From Nitzschia sp. DOCU1 (Eukaryota > Bacillariophyta > Bacillariophyceae > Bacillariales > Bacillariaceae): a stretch of 64,000 nucleotides of DNA. The stretch covers positions 5,704,001-5,768,000 of the forward strand of contig OX595985.1 in assembly GCA_951394045.1 (NCBI GenBank), written 5' to 3'. Position 1 is the first letter of the stretch. Every line of letters starts with the position of its first letter. A program made the translations under genes and the position numbers. The notes beneath the pieces are model-generated. The model was not told where the DNA came from and ran no database searches. It saw only the letters and a list, made by a program, of their open reading frames with translations. This document shows positions 1-9,347 of this stretch, one piece after another.

Positions 1-1487
1 GCTCTAAGGATGTCTTTAACGCCCTGACTAGTCTCTAAGTTAGCTGAGTCACTAATCAGTTTGGTCGGGGCGCCGCGAATGCGAATGATGTCCGCGAGGA
101 CCTTCTTGAACTGTCGCTCGTTGCGAAGCGGGAACACATCACATACGCCCGTGTGAACGCCGACGAAGAACTGTGCCTGTGTGGCGCTGTTATCAACAGC
201 TGGCGTGTCGGAATAGACGGTATCCGTTGCCACCGGTTCTTCTCGTCTACGTACATTCAAAGCGGGAAACGGGGATTTAAAAGTACGCTTTAAGTGTGTA
301 CCTACTGGCATTCGGGCATACTGGGTTGAGTTCCGAAAGGTATGTTTAATGACCTCGGAAGGCAACCAAGCGAAGAGGGGCCTTTTGCTCTCATAGTCGG
401 GTTCTTTGGGCTTCACAGCGCGACCACCGGACTTATTGACTTCAACGTTTGGATCGCCAGTGTCCGGGTGCGGAGATTTCACGGCTTCGGGTTCGGGATC
501 TCCCGGGCCCTCGGAGTCGTCGAAGGGCTCACGTGTATCGACGTACATGAGATGATCAGGGAGAGGTGCCTTATCAATGACAGTGTAGTCCCGGTAGAGG
601 TTGGCTGCGGATACTACATAACGATTGGAGAATTCGCGCAGCAGGGCGTCCTCGTGGAGTATAGCAGTTGAGATAACGTAAAAGTCTTCATCTACGTAGT
701 TACCATACTCGTCGAAACCGTCGTGGATGGCATGCTCGGCCGTTGACTTCGCACATGGACGCGTGTCGTCCGGGTCCTCCCCGTCATCGTCTAGGACGGT
801 GGGGTCCCAGTCGACGTCACTAGTCATGATGACGTGTGGAAGCGTTGCCAGCTCGGTATCACTGGGCGGGCGCAGGTGGACGTACGGCAGACCGTTGCGT
901 AGACTAATTGGAATGGCGTACCCATCTACAGTAGTAATACGTTGCTTGACACCGGAAACTTTAGAAGACTTATCGTCTACCTGTTGCTTGTAGGCCTCCA
1001 TCTGTACGGCGGACAGAATACTAGGTCCTCTGTTGATATGCGCGTACTGATGGAAGATACCTATGACCTCCCCGTCGGTGGTACTAAGGACGCCGGCGGC
1101 GGTAACTACAGGTATGTCAACTAGTTGGTGCTTACCCACGCCTTCTACCTTGACAGATCGGTACGGCTGTATGTGGATGATGCGCATGTCGTTCCCTGCT
1201 ATGCCGCCATTAGCACCACGGTCGACCAGTGCTTGTCCGTTGGTCTTCCATTGAACCTTAGAAACAGTGTAGGTAATCTCGCAAGTATTAACCTTACGAC
1301 TACTATTACTAGGGCGTGTCTTGCTTGGGGACATCATGTTAGCGAGGTTGGCAGGCGACTTCGGCTTCTTCTGTTGGATAGACATAGCCGTTACCGTGTC
1401 GTCGGTCTGCTCATCTTCCGCTGCCGCAATATCATCAGTATCATCATCGCTCCCCGTATTGCTAGGCGGATACGACGAGGCATACAT
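1..1487 (-). CDS. Ty1/copia (CoDi-like) Pol, protease and start of integrase, partial
   Basis: This is the N-terminal part of a copia-type polyprotein; it stays open from the ATG at 1487 to the window edge. The aspartic-protease motif appears as LVDRGANGGIAG (about 1228-1195), with Arg where most copia proteases have Ser or Thr. It is followed by the diatom copia signature DGYAIPISLRNGLPY and then LPHVIMTSDVDWDP. Nearer the edge, VATDTVYSDTPAV and KLISDSANLE look like the first two Asp positions of the integrase catalytic core. The rest of integrase, RT and RNase H lie outside the window. The frame is +1 relative to the upstream gag, overlaps its end by 26 nt, and has no stop back to 1586, so Pol could be made by +1 frameshifting or by reinitiation at 1487. 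Family assignment is from remembered CoDi-type motifs. Confidence 0.85.
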   Translation of the reverse strand, partial: MYASSYPPSNTGSDDDTDDIAAAEDEQTDDTVTAMSIQQKKPKSPANLANMMSPSKTRPSNSSRKVNTCEITYTVSKVQWKTNGQALVDRGANGGIAGNDMRIIHIQPYRSVKVEGVGKHQLVDIPVVTAAGVLSTTDGEVIGIFHQYAHINRGPSILSAVQMEAYKQQVDDKSSKVSGVKQRITTVDGYAIPISLRNGLPYVHLRPPSDTELATLPHVIMTSDVDWDPTVLDDDGEDPDDTRPCAKSTAEHAIHDGFDEYGNYVDEDFYVISTAILHEDALLREFSNRYVVSAANLYRDYTVIDKAPLPDHLMYVDTREPFDDSEGPGDPEPEAVKSPHPDTGDPNVEVNKSGGRAVKPKEPDYESKRPLFAWLPSEVIKHTFRNSTQYARMPVGTHLKRTFKSPFPALNVRRREEPVATDTVYSDTPAVDNSATQAQFFVGVHTGVCDVFPLRNERQFKKVLADIIRIRGAPTKLISDSANLETSQGVKDILR

Positions 1488-3210
1488 GGCAGTGCGCGGG
1501 GTGGGCGGGCGGACGGCCAGACGGACGTCCTGGGGTGCGACTGGACCCAGACCCACGACTGGCGGCTGATTGGTTGGCGATAATCACCTCCTTGTCAGCG
1601 TCTGTCAGTGTGTCCCATGCGCGCTGTCCGTCGGGCGAAAGTGCATGCCACGTGGAAGCCTGGAGACGCGCCTGGTAGGCCTGGTAACGCTGGAGCTCAG
1701 TAATCGGAGTATTTATCGAGACCTTAAAGGCCTCGAAGGCGGGCGCATCGTCGGTGACATCATAGGGCTCCCCGTACATAGGCTCGGGGTCGTCGTAGGC
1801 GACATCCGTTGCGTAGACGCGTGCGGTGCGGCGCTTGCCGGCGGCGCGGTGTCCGTGCGTGGCACGTTCCTGGTCATACTGCTCACAGGCGGCGAGCAGG
1901 AGCTGCCGATACGTCTCGTACGGTAGGGAACGCTTGGGTGCAGTAACGTCGTTCGGATCGACGAGCTGGCCGATGTGGAGCGATGCGTGTACATGATACG
2001 TGTCGCTTGTCACGCGAACCTGGTTGAGGCGTGGTACGCCTTCTACGGCGCACTGGAGCAGGTTGACAGCGAGGTGTTCGGGCATGCGCATGTCGGGCGG
2101 CGAAAGACGCTGGTAGTCCTCGTAGCGAGCGTGCCAGTACAGGACGAACGTGTGCGTGGTGTCCGGCCAATCAGCAGTCAGTCGGGTGGCTGATAACCAT
2201 TTCATCAACGCATTGGCCTGTTGGCGCGCCGCGACAGACGTGGTCGCTTCCTTCTTCAAGTCTAGGTATAGGAGGCGGGCGGAGGAACGTTCACCATACT
2301 TAGTAATTAGGGTCCTACCATAATTAGTAAGCACACAGTTATTCAGTACAGCCATGACGTAGACCTCTTGTTCCTTGAAGAGAGCACGGTCTTCGTCAGT
2401 GACAGGGCGGATATGGTCGCGCTCATCCGCGATGACGTTGTAAACGCCTTGGGCTTGGGCATGAATCTGCATCTGCCGATCCCAGTCTTGGTAGTTCTCT
2501 ACAAGCTTCAACTTAGAGTACACATTCATGTCACGCTTCATGCCGTGCTGAAAGTTAACTACGGAAGCGTAATATGCGCGGGCACGTGCGTTCGGGTCAT
2601 TTGGAGGGTGCATCGCCCTCTGTGCCATCTCATGTGCATTGTTACCCCAATAGACGTAAGCGGGGGAGGCAAGCCAGTCCCCGTACTCGAGTGGGGTCGT
2701 CGCCAGCCAGGCGGCGTTAGTCATGTGTGCGCCGTCGGCCATCTTGTGGACAGCGAAACCCTTCGCCCGCATTAAGCGATTAATATCGACGAGCTTAGGT
2801 ACGTGTACAGTCCCAGCCTCGTCAACGAAGGACAGGTTCGCAAAGTCATTCCTGCATAGGGCGAACAGGTCGGCGAGAGAACAGATGCCCTGTTCCTCGA
2901 GTGCACGGTACACCCAATGATTGGGCTTAACTCCGATGATACCCATGACGTGGTCATACGCCGCTCGGCTACGCGACGTGACGTTGGGATGATGGGATGA
3001 CGTGGTGCTGGGCGCAGGGGTGCTATTCGCACTGTTCACAGAGGGGTTGGGCATATGCACAACAGTGCTGCCGGCGCTACGTGGCGTTCCGGCGGGGCTG
3101 ACGTCGGCGCCAATGCCAACCTGCATACCAGCAATCGATGTCTCAATCCCGGATGGGTCGTCCAATTGGAGGGGCAACGATGCCATGCCGGCAGTGGAAT
3201 CGTCGGTCAT
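1462..3210 (-). CDS. Ty1/copia (CoDi-like) Gag
   Basis: A 582-residue Gag-like ORF lies directly upstream of the copia Pol frame. It has a Thr/Ser/Pro-rich N-terminus, then an all-helical capsid-like body without enzyme motifs, and a basic Arg/Gly/Ser/Pro-rich tail. The tail ends in CHVC, which looks like the first half of a CCHC zinc knuckle cut short by the TAG stop at 1462. The start is the ATG at 3210, which follows an untranslated leader. Its role would be to form the virus-like particle that packages element RNA. The ORF has no internal stops, so the copy may be young. The truncated knuckle could mean a frameshift mutation rather than a natural Gag terminus. Confidence 0.8.
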   Translation of the reverse strand: MTDDSTAGMASLPLQLDDPSGIETSIAGMQVGIGADVSPAGTPRSAGSTVVHMPNPSVNSANSTPAPSTTSSHHPNVTSRSRAAYDHVMGIIGVKPNHWVYRALEEQGICSLADLFALCRNDFANLSFVDEAGTVHVPKLVDINRLMRAKGFAVHKMADGAHMTNAAWLATTPLEYGDWLASPAYVYWGNNAHEMAQRAMHPPNDPNARARAYYASVVNFQHGMKRDMNVYSKLKLVENYQDWDRQMQIHAQAQGVYNVIADERDHIRPVTDEDRALFKEQEVYVMAVLNNCVLTNYGRTLITKYGERSSARLLYLDLKKEATTSVAARQQANALMKWLSATRLTADWPDTTHTFVLYWHARYEDYQRLSPPDMRMPEHLAVNLLQCAVEGVPRLNQVRVTSDTYHVHASLHIGQLVDPNDVTAPKRSLPYETYRQLLLAACEQYDQERATHGHRAAGKRRTARVYATDVAYDDPEPMYGEPYDVTDDAPAFEAFKVSINTPITELQRYQAYQARLQASTWHALSPDGQRAWDTLTDADKEVIIANQSAASRGSGSSRTPGRPSGRPPAHPAHCHVCLVVSA

Positions 3211-3902
3211 AATGACTTTTAGATTTAAAGCTTTCTAGAGAACAAGGTTCAAAGAGAGAACACTAGGAACTCTCACCAGATACGAATATTAAAGCGCAGT
3301 AACCCGGACTTTGGACGGGTTCGGATTACGCACTTAAGGGGAAAGAGCTGATTAAATCAGGCCTTATCACTCTCACAACCTCAGTAAGACGCACTGAAAC
3401 TGTATACCAATGACAACACGTCACCTGAAGCGAATGAAGACCTTGCCGAACGATACGGCAAGCTCGAATCAGGTACTTCGGACAGAAGGGTGTCCTACTC
3501 CGTGCACTGTCCGGCAATTGGTTCGAGATAGGGCTTTATAAGCACACTCTTATCCGTACCGTAGTACAAGAGCTGGCAGTACGTCGCCCACTGGCCTATC
3601 AACCAACGCAGTTTAGCGCGAATATTTGGAACCGCCTCTAAAACAGCGAGCAGCTATCTGTCCTGCGCTGAGTGGCTGCCGATGTTACGTCGGGCTTTAG
3701 TCACGAGGCACGCTGCTTTGCCAGGCAGATCGCTCTCCACTGTGACCCTCTTACCACAACCAGGATACACTCTCCAATGTATACACTGAGCGCTTGGACG
3801 CTGTCGTCCCTGTCTAGTGTACACTCACACAAGAGGATGTACAGTTGACTAGGGGTTTTTATAAAGGAGGTTCCTTCTCCCGGTATGGACCGCACTGTGT
3901 AA
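3211..3902 (-). promoter_or_regulatory. Leader / probable 5' LTR portion of the copia element
   Basis: There is no coding signal in this 0.7-kb stretch upstream of the copia gag. On the minus strand a TATA-box-like TATAAAAA lies at 3863-3856, about 650 bp before the gag ATG, as expected for the promoter in a 5' LTR. The second LTR lies beyond the window, so LTR ends and primer-binding site cannot be fixed. I saw no obvious match to the initiator-Met tRNA primer-binding sequence. Confidence 0.4.
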
Positions 3903-4803
3903 CGTACTGTCGTAAGGCAAGCAATCCAAATGCCACTCGGGGCTTGGGCCTGCACGTTCAGTACGATACCAGTATGCAGGCTACCAATACCTGATGCCAC
4001 TTTTGTTTAACGAGCTCTTCTCGAATCGGTGTGGTGCGCCTTGGAGCTCGGCCGTCCGTCGGCAGTTGGGAGAGAGTTGTTTCGCGGGTGTGCGGTGCGC
4101 GCGGCTACTCTATACTACAGTCGACAGACAAGCCGACAACACAGCAACCAACCGAAGTTTCGGCGAATCGGACAAAAGGAGCCTAACAACGCGTAAAAGC
4201 GCGGGAAAAACCAGTACCGGTAGGGAACCTACGGCGCCCTACGCAATCAACAAACCAAGAAAACACGCCGTCGACGACGACGACGATGACGATCGGGGCT
4301 CCGGCGACGGGGCTCAGGTGGACTGATACAGGGCGTACCAGTCACAAGTAACAAACGATAAACGCAGTCTCAGCGGGGCGAAACTGCGACTGTTAATCTG
4401 ACAAGAATCCGGCAGGAACTCTTAAGAAACGCGACGGCAAACGCGACGACAATCAACAGATGTGGCGGCGCTTGCTCAACTATGCTGACGATTCTCCACA
4501 AACGACCAGGGAGAACCAGCAACAACTACAACTATGCCTCTCTACGCTAGAGGCGCTCGGTATACTTAGCTTTTGGGGGGGGATTGGGTGACAATACGTT
4601 CACGTAAGTGATTCCTAATATTGTGCGTTATCTACGATCTGCCGCCGATGGCGGTCACTAATCTTCGAGCATCACTCCGCGTTGTTATGCGCGCGTACGC
4701 GCGTCGTTCGACCACTCGGAGCTAAAGACTAACTTGACTAACACACTACTGACGTCAGGAGCGGACCGTCCGTCCGTCGTTCGTCTACCTTATTTTCTAT
4801 CAG
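3903..4803. repeat. 0.9-kb direct repeat, copy A
   Basis: This is the first of two head-to-tail copies, the other at 4822-5708. They match almost base for base over long stretches, with a few small indels (register 917 bp near the start, 905 bp near the end). Shared landmarks are a G-run before GATTGGGTGACAATACG, the palindrome-like GCGCGCGTACGCGCG and a TGACGTCA element at 4750-4757. There is no convincing coding sequence, and the ORFs inside (for example 3994-4326) are not conserved between copies. It may be a duplicated LTR or leader of the copia element next to it, but this cannot be shown with one end missing. Confidence 0.75.
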
Positions 4804-4821
4804 ACCCCACTGCTGTGCAGT

Positions 4822-5708
4822 GTACTGTCGTAGGCAAGCAATCCAAATGCCACACGGGGCTTGGGCCTGCACGTTCAGTACAATACCAGTATGCAGGCTA
4901 CCAATACCTGATGCCACTTTTGTTTAATGAGCTCTTTTCGAATCGGTGTGGTGCGCCTTCGAGCTCGGCCGTCCGTCGGCAGGTGGGAGAGAGGTGTTTT
5001 GTGGGTGTGCGGGCACGCAGCTACTCTAACCTACTGTCAGCGGACAAGCTGACAACACAGCAACCAACCAATCTTTTGGTGAAACAGATAAACAGGATGC
5101 CACAACACGTGAAAGTGCGGGAAAAACCAGTTCTGGTAGGAAACCTACGGTGTCCTACCCAATCAACAAAATAGCAAAACACGCCGTCGACGACGATGAT
5201 CCTCGGCGGCTCCGGGGATACGGGAGACTGATGCACGACGTACCAGTCACAAATGACAAAACGATAAACGCAGTCTCAGCGGGGCGAAACTGCGACTGTT
5301 AATCTGACAAGAATCCGGCAGGGACCCTTAAGGAAGGCGGTGCAAACGCGACGACAATCAACAGATGTGGCGGCGCTTGCTCAACAATGCTGAAGATTCT
5401 CCACGAACGATCCGGGAGAACCAGCAACCACTACAACTATGCCTCTCTACGCTAGAGGCGCTCGATATACTTAGCTTTTGGGGGGGGATTGGGTGACAAT
5501 ACGTTCACGTAAGTGATTCCTAATATTGTGCGTTATCTACGATCTGCCGCCGATGGCGGTCACTAATCTTCGAGCATCACTCCGCGTTGTTATGCGCGCG
5601 TACGCGCGTCGTTCGACCACTCGGAGCTAAAGACTAACTTGACTAACACACTACTGACGTCAGGAGCGGACCGTCCGTCCGTTGCACGTCTATCTTATTT
5701 TCTATCAG
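4822..5708. repeat. 0.9-kb direct repeat, copy B
   Basis: This is the second copy of the repeat at 3903-4803. It carries the same TGACGTCA palindrome, at 5655-5662, and ends at TATTTTCTATCAG, the same point at which copy A ends. Copy A runs on into copy B, whereas copy B runs directly into the DIRS-type element that starts at 5710. No coding sequence is recognised. Confidence 0.75.
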
Positions 5709-5709
5709 G

Positions 5710-5841
5710 GCGAGCCGCCTCCATTCTTGCGGCAGCTCGCTCTAGGAACCGCTCCACTTCTATTGTCTCTGTGGCAATTGACGTGTTTACTAGAAGGGGG
5801 GTCCCACGCACGCGTTTGACTCCTTCGAGTGAATTTTTCTC
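5710..5841 (-). repeat. DIRS split direct repeat B2
   Basis: A 132-bp terminal repeat that starts (plus strand) at GCGAGCCGCCTCC and ends at GAATTTTTCTC. It is the same as B1 at 6099-6230. It marks the 3' end of the element on the minus strand. Confidence 0.9.
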
Positions 5842-5858
5842 GAGGGTGGGCGCGGTGG

Positions 5859-6099
5859 GTTATCGAAAACTATCTTCTGTTAGTGTCAGCTTGGTTCTTC
5901 CAAGCGTCCTTTCCCAGTTCTTGCTATCAATAGCAAGAATAAAAAGTTTATGGCTGTTGTTGTTCAACACGTAGTAGTTTTTTTCTTCTCCTACCTTTTT
6001 CTTCTTCCTTTTAGTAGGTCGGTAGAAGGGTAGTTCTGAATTCGATCCGGGTTCCCCGGCGGTCCCTTCGCCGTCCGTTCTTTCCACGGTTACTAGCAG
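5859..6099 (-). repeat. DIRS split direct repeat A2
   Basis: A 241-bp copy of the 5'-terminal A1 repeat (11510-11751). One difference is seen easily: CTATCAATAGC here against CTATCGATAGC in A1. It joins B1 directly and is separated from B2 by a 17-bp spacer rich in G. ORFs inside it (such as the 144-residue frame at 5860-6294) are not genes. Confidence 0.9.
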
Positions 6100-6230
6100 C
6101 GAGCCGCCTCCATTCTTGCGGCAGCTCGCTCTAGGAACCGCTCCACTTCTATTGTCTCTGTGGCAATTGACGTGTTTACTAGAAGGGGGGTCCCACGCAC
6201 GCGTTTGACTCCTTCGAGTGAATTTTTCTC
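6099..6230 (-). repeat. DIRS split direct repeat B1
   Basis: The internal copy of the 132-bp B repeat, located 32 bp downstream of the recombinase stop codon on the minus strand and abutting A2. The direct joining of B1 to A2 is the expected internal circular-junction arrangement. Confidence 0.9.
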
Positions 6231-6262
6231 CATCAAGGCCATAGGCAGGGCGGTGGTTGGGG

Positions 6263-7305
6263 TTAAGGGAGGTTTGCGAGGATTGCAGGTGCAAGCGGCT
6301 CGGTAGTAGCCGCTTGAGTGTGGAAGTATCGCATAACTTCGTCGGAGCGCCAGCGGCCTACTAGTTTGATCAAGGTGACGTCGACTTGAGCATTGAGTAG
6401 GGCGGTGGCGGCGGTCGCGCGGATGGCGCCGATAGAGACGTCCACGTCGAGGAGGCGGGCGCGCGCGTAGATCTTGAGCAGGGCGGTCATCTGAGTGTCG
6501 GTGATCGAGCGTGCTCTCCCTGAAGAATCAAAGAAACGGTGCAGAGGCGTGTCTGCTGCCGCATTCTTTTCTCTCAACTCTCTCACTCTTCGTATCAAGG
6601 CTTGGACCGGGCATCGAAGGGGGTCTGTGCGGGAGGCCCAGATATCTTCGCCCATGACTCCGTTCTTCTGGAGTTCGAAGTGGAGGTTTGCTTTATCGGC
6701 GGTGTCGAGCTCCTCAAGCGGGATGTGGGTCGCTCTCTTTGTTCGCCCCCCTGGAATCCGAACGGTCGCTGATCGCGGTGGGAGGTGCGGAGGTACTCGC
6801 TCGGTCGGAGAAGCCAGAAGACGCCGATCCACAGCAGGTCGGATCCCACCTGGTGGTGGTGTCGCTGGGAGGCCCATGCGGCTGTCGTGAGGTCGTCAAG
6901 GACAACCTTGGGGACGGGCTTTTTGCGTTGCGATGGGGGGTCTTGTTTCTTCCAGGCCGCGAGTTGTCGGGTGATACGGAAGTCGATCCGGCCCGTGCTA
7001 TCCTTTCTTGGGTCCCGAGTCCCCAAAACGGCCATCGTCTGCGCCACCTGACGTAGGGCGTCTTCCGCTGTTCGAGCGCGGACCGGCTGCCCAGAGGGTG
7101 CTGTTCGGCCATCCCGGTATCGCCGCATGAAGATCTGGAGAATTGGGATGGGGTCCTCTCGGTCCCCCAGCATGGGGTCGAGGCTGTAGCGGGTGCAGAA
7201 CTCGAGCCAGATGTCCCAGCTGGATCGCTGCGCCTGGGTACGTCGCGAAGTGACACCACGTTGGATGTCGTCTGCAACAAGGCGGATGTCAGTCTCAAAC
7301 TCCAC
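6263..7305 (-). pseudogene. DIRS tyrosine recombinase, split by a frameshift
   Basis: This encodes the element's integration enzyme, a tyrosine recombinase. The N-terminal part (from about 7305, frame beginning MEFETDIRLVADD) includes WIGVFWLLRPSEYLRT, whose Arg fits catalytic box I. The C-terminal part lies in another frame (to 6263) and contains GAIRATAATALL, then GRWRSDEVMRYFH with the second Arg and the nucleophile Tyr. The two frames meet between about 6740 and 6800, where a six-base C run (6745-6751 area, plus strand) is a likely slip site, so box I and box II are separated in this copy. The gene overlaps the end of the RT/RNase H frame. The enzyme's N-terminus may begin upstream of 7305 within that overlap. 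Confidence 0.8.
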
Positions 7306-9347
7306 TCTCTCGGCACCTTGCAGAGTTTCCAGGAGGTCGGCTGTGGATAGTTAGCATTAAAATAGGTTAGAAATTGCTTGTCACTTAGATCCCATAGGCG
7401 GCTGGCATCATCAGCCATCTTGTTGTCTTCGCCTGCGATGTGGTTCCAGGTGAAAACTGCTCGATGTTGGCGCGTCAAAAGTGCGGCTTGCCGTAAGATA
7501 TAGGCTGCTGGTTTGGTGGTAGTTGTCGACCCCTTAACTCGCCAAGCGACAGCATTCGTGTTGTCTGCGAGACTGTGCAGAGTTTCCCCGTAGATCTCGC
7601 TCTCTTGCGCCCGAACGGCTTGATGTGCGACCGTCGCGGTTGTCTCTAGGTCCGAGATAGAGATGGTCCCTCTCGGATTTTTGCTTGAAATCAGTCGTTG
7701 TTGGATGGCGGCTTTGAAAGGTTCGCGCCAGACGAGCGCTGCGCCATCCGCTAAAAACCAGACGCCGCCCATACCTTTTTTGGCGGCGTCGCTGGCTCCG
7801 ATGTCGACATGTTGGCCGGGCACCAACTCCTCTAGCAGGACCGGCTCATTATCCTGCAGTAAGTCTTGGAATGTCCTGAGCTGTTCTTGGACGGCACCGG
7901 TCATCCTGACTCGTGTGTCATCGCCTTGATGGCGTGCTGCGCGCAAGATGGAAAATTGTCCCAGTGATCCCGGCATGCCTGGTACTAGACTTTGTAATTG
8001 TCCAGTCAAACTGTCCCATTTTTGATGTCCGACACGTTTTGAGGCTAGGGCGTCTGCGATGGACGCCAACGCTTTTTCTCTGCGGTGCTTGGCTTTTTGC
8101 AGGGTCTTGGATTTCGTTCCGAAATCCCAGCCCAAGAATCGTTTTTTGTCTTGTACCGCCGCATCTCCCTTGTCCAGCTTGCTTTGGGAGATGGGCTCTT
8201 TCCTAAATGACGGGTCCTCGTCGTCGTTTGGCCTGAAAACCTTATCGATGTTGTGGAGGACAGTGCGTCGCTGATTTTGGATGGGGTTGCTGGGATGATC
8301 TTGCCCCACCCCACAAAAATCGTCCACAAAGACATCCGCTGTAGCTAGCGGCTTCCTGTGTAGAAGTGGCCGGTGCGACCGTGAGATCGCTCTGCGGGGG
8401 TAGTCGTCTTCCCCGAGCTCTTGACTAGCTAAGTAGTCTTCTTTGCCGGCTTGATCCTCCAATCGATGCGGTGGGTATCGCTTGCCTCGTCGCAAATCTG
8501 AATTTGCCAGATCGCACGCTGTTTCTGTGAATGCACAGAACCAAGGCGGCGATTCGGTCCAGCCCATCGGCAAAGTAAGTGGGAAAGCCAACATCGGCTC
8601 GTCTCCAATTATGCCCGGGGGCAATAATACCCCGAGTTTTACAGTGCCGGTGTTCGCGACGGGTATACGGTAAAACCCGTCCGAAATGTCGATCTTGTAG
8701 CCGTAGACGGGCCCAAACTCGGGGTTAGCGAACGCGATGTTATCCGTCAGCCTCTCTTGCGCCTTACCAAACTGCATCGCTTCTTGTGGTGCTTGCTTCA
8801 TCGTCTCATTGTTCAGCCCGTAGAAACTATAGTCCACTATGATTCGGGGTCGCCGCTCTCGTTGCGGTACAACCCCCAGTGGCGATATCCTTAGGCCCGG
8901 CTCTTCCTTGACTAGCTCGTATGGGAGAATCATCCAAAAACCTTTTTTACAAAAGTCAGTGAATTCTTCCCTCAGGAACTCGGCATGGTCGAGGGCCGAT
9001 CGGTGGGGACCCCGTAGTAAGCGGGAGTCCAATGTGTCACGACTCCAGGGGGCGGTCTGTACCGTGACCGGTACTCCGTTTCGTCTGACTCGTTCGAGCA
9101 GTGGTGCTGCTGGATGCGGTAGCTTGCTGATTGCACTCTGTATGTCGGAGCGGCCGCGCATTTCGTTGCACGCTCGATGCCAGCCGTGCCTTTTGTAAAC
9201 ATACTTAGCCCGATCAACATACTCACCTAATTCATTTACGTAGCTACTAGTAATAGCCGCGCTCGTGGAGCTAGTGCCAGTATGTTGAGTGAGCGGTCTG
9301 CAAGCGGCGGTGCCCCCCGGCGGGGGCTCCAACGTTCGACCGTTCTC
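6714..9347 (-). CDS. DIRS reverse transcriptase - RNase H
   Basis: Reverse transcriptase and RNase H of the DIRS element. Numbered from TTG at 9332, RT motifs are PLGVVPQRERRPRIIVDYS (151-169), KIDISDGFYR with the first catalytic Asp (213-222), LPMGWTESPPWF (254-265), the FVDDF box (335-339) and FLGWDF (399-404). RNase H follows with ASDA (513), DLET (561), ADNTNAVAW (589) and HIAGEDNKMADDASR (631-645). Past about residue 690 the frame is only overlap with the recombinase gene. No ATG opens it: it is in the same frame as the upstream gag, separated by one TGA at 9350-9348. Synthesis would therefore need readthrough, or the TGA is a mutation. Confidence 0.88.
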   Translation of the reverse strand, partial: ENGRTLEPPPGGTAACRPLTQHTGTSSTSAAITSSYVNELGEYVDRAKYVYKRHGWHRACNEMRGRSDIQSAISKLPHPAAPLLERVRRNGVPVTVQTAPWSRDTLDSRLLRGPHRSALDHAEFLREEFTDFCKKGFWMILPYELVKEEPGLRISPLGVVPQRERRPRIIVDYSFYGLNNETMKQAPQEAMQFGKAQERLTDNIAFANPEFGPVYGYKIDISDGFYRIPVANTGTVKLGVLLPPGIIGDEPMLAFPLTLPMGWTESPPWFCAFTETACDLANSDLRRGKRYPPHRLEDQAGKEDYLASQELGEDDYPRRAISRSHRPLLHRKPLATADVFVDDFCGVGQDHPSNPIQNQRRTVLHNIDKVFRPNDDEDPSFRKEPISQSKLDKGDAAVQDKKRFLGWDFGTKSKTLQKAKHRREKALASIADALASKRVGHQKWDSLTGQLQSLVPGMPGSLGQFSILRAARHQGDDTRVRMTGAVQEQLRTFQDLLQDNEPVLLEELVPGQHVDIGASDAAKKGMGGVWFLADGAALVWREPFKAAIQQRLISSKNPRGTISISDLETTATVAHQAVRAQESEIYGETLHSLADNTNAVAWRVKGSTTTTKPAAYILRQAALLTRQHRAVFTWNHIAGEDNKMADDASRLWDLSDKQFLTYFNANYPQPTSWKLCKVPREWSLRLTSALLQTTSNVVSLRDVPRRSDPAGTSGSSSAPATASTPCWGTERTPSQFSRSSCGDTGMAEQHPLGSRSALEQRKTPYVRWRRRWPFWGLGTQERIARAGSTSVSPDNSRPGRNKTPHRNAKSPSPRLSLTTSRQPHGPPSDTTTRWDPTCCGSASSGFSDRASTSAPPTAISDRSDSRGANKESDPHPA

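Noticed and set aside
5860..6294. 144-residue minus-strand ORF (and the 85-residue ORF at 11512-11769)
   Set aside because: Both lie in the DIRS terminal repeats A2 and A1; they are repeat sequence without protein motifs.
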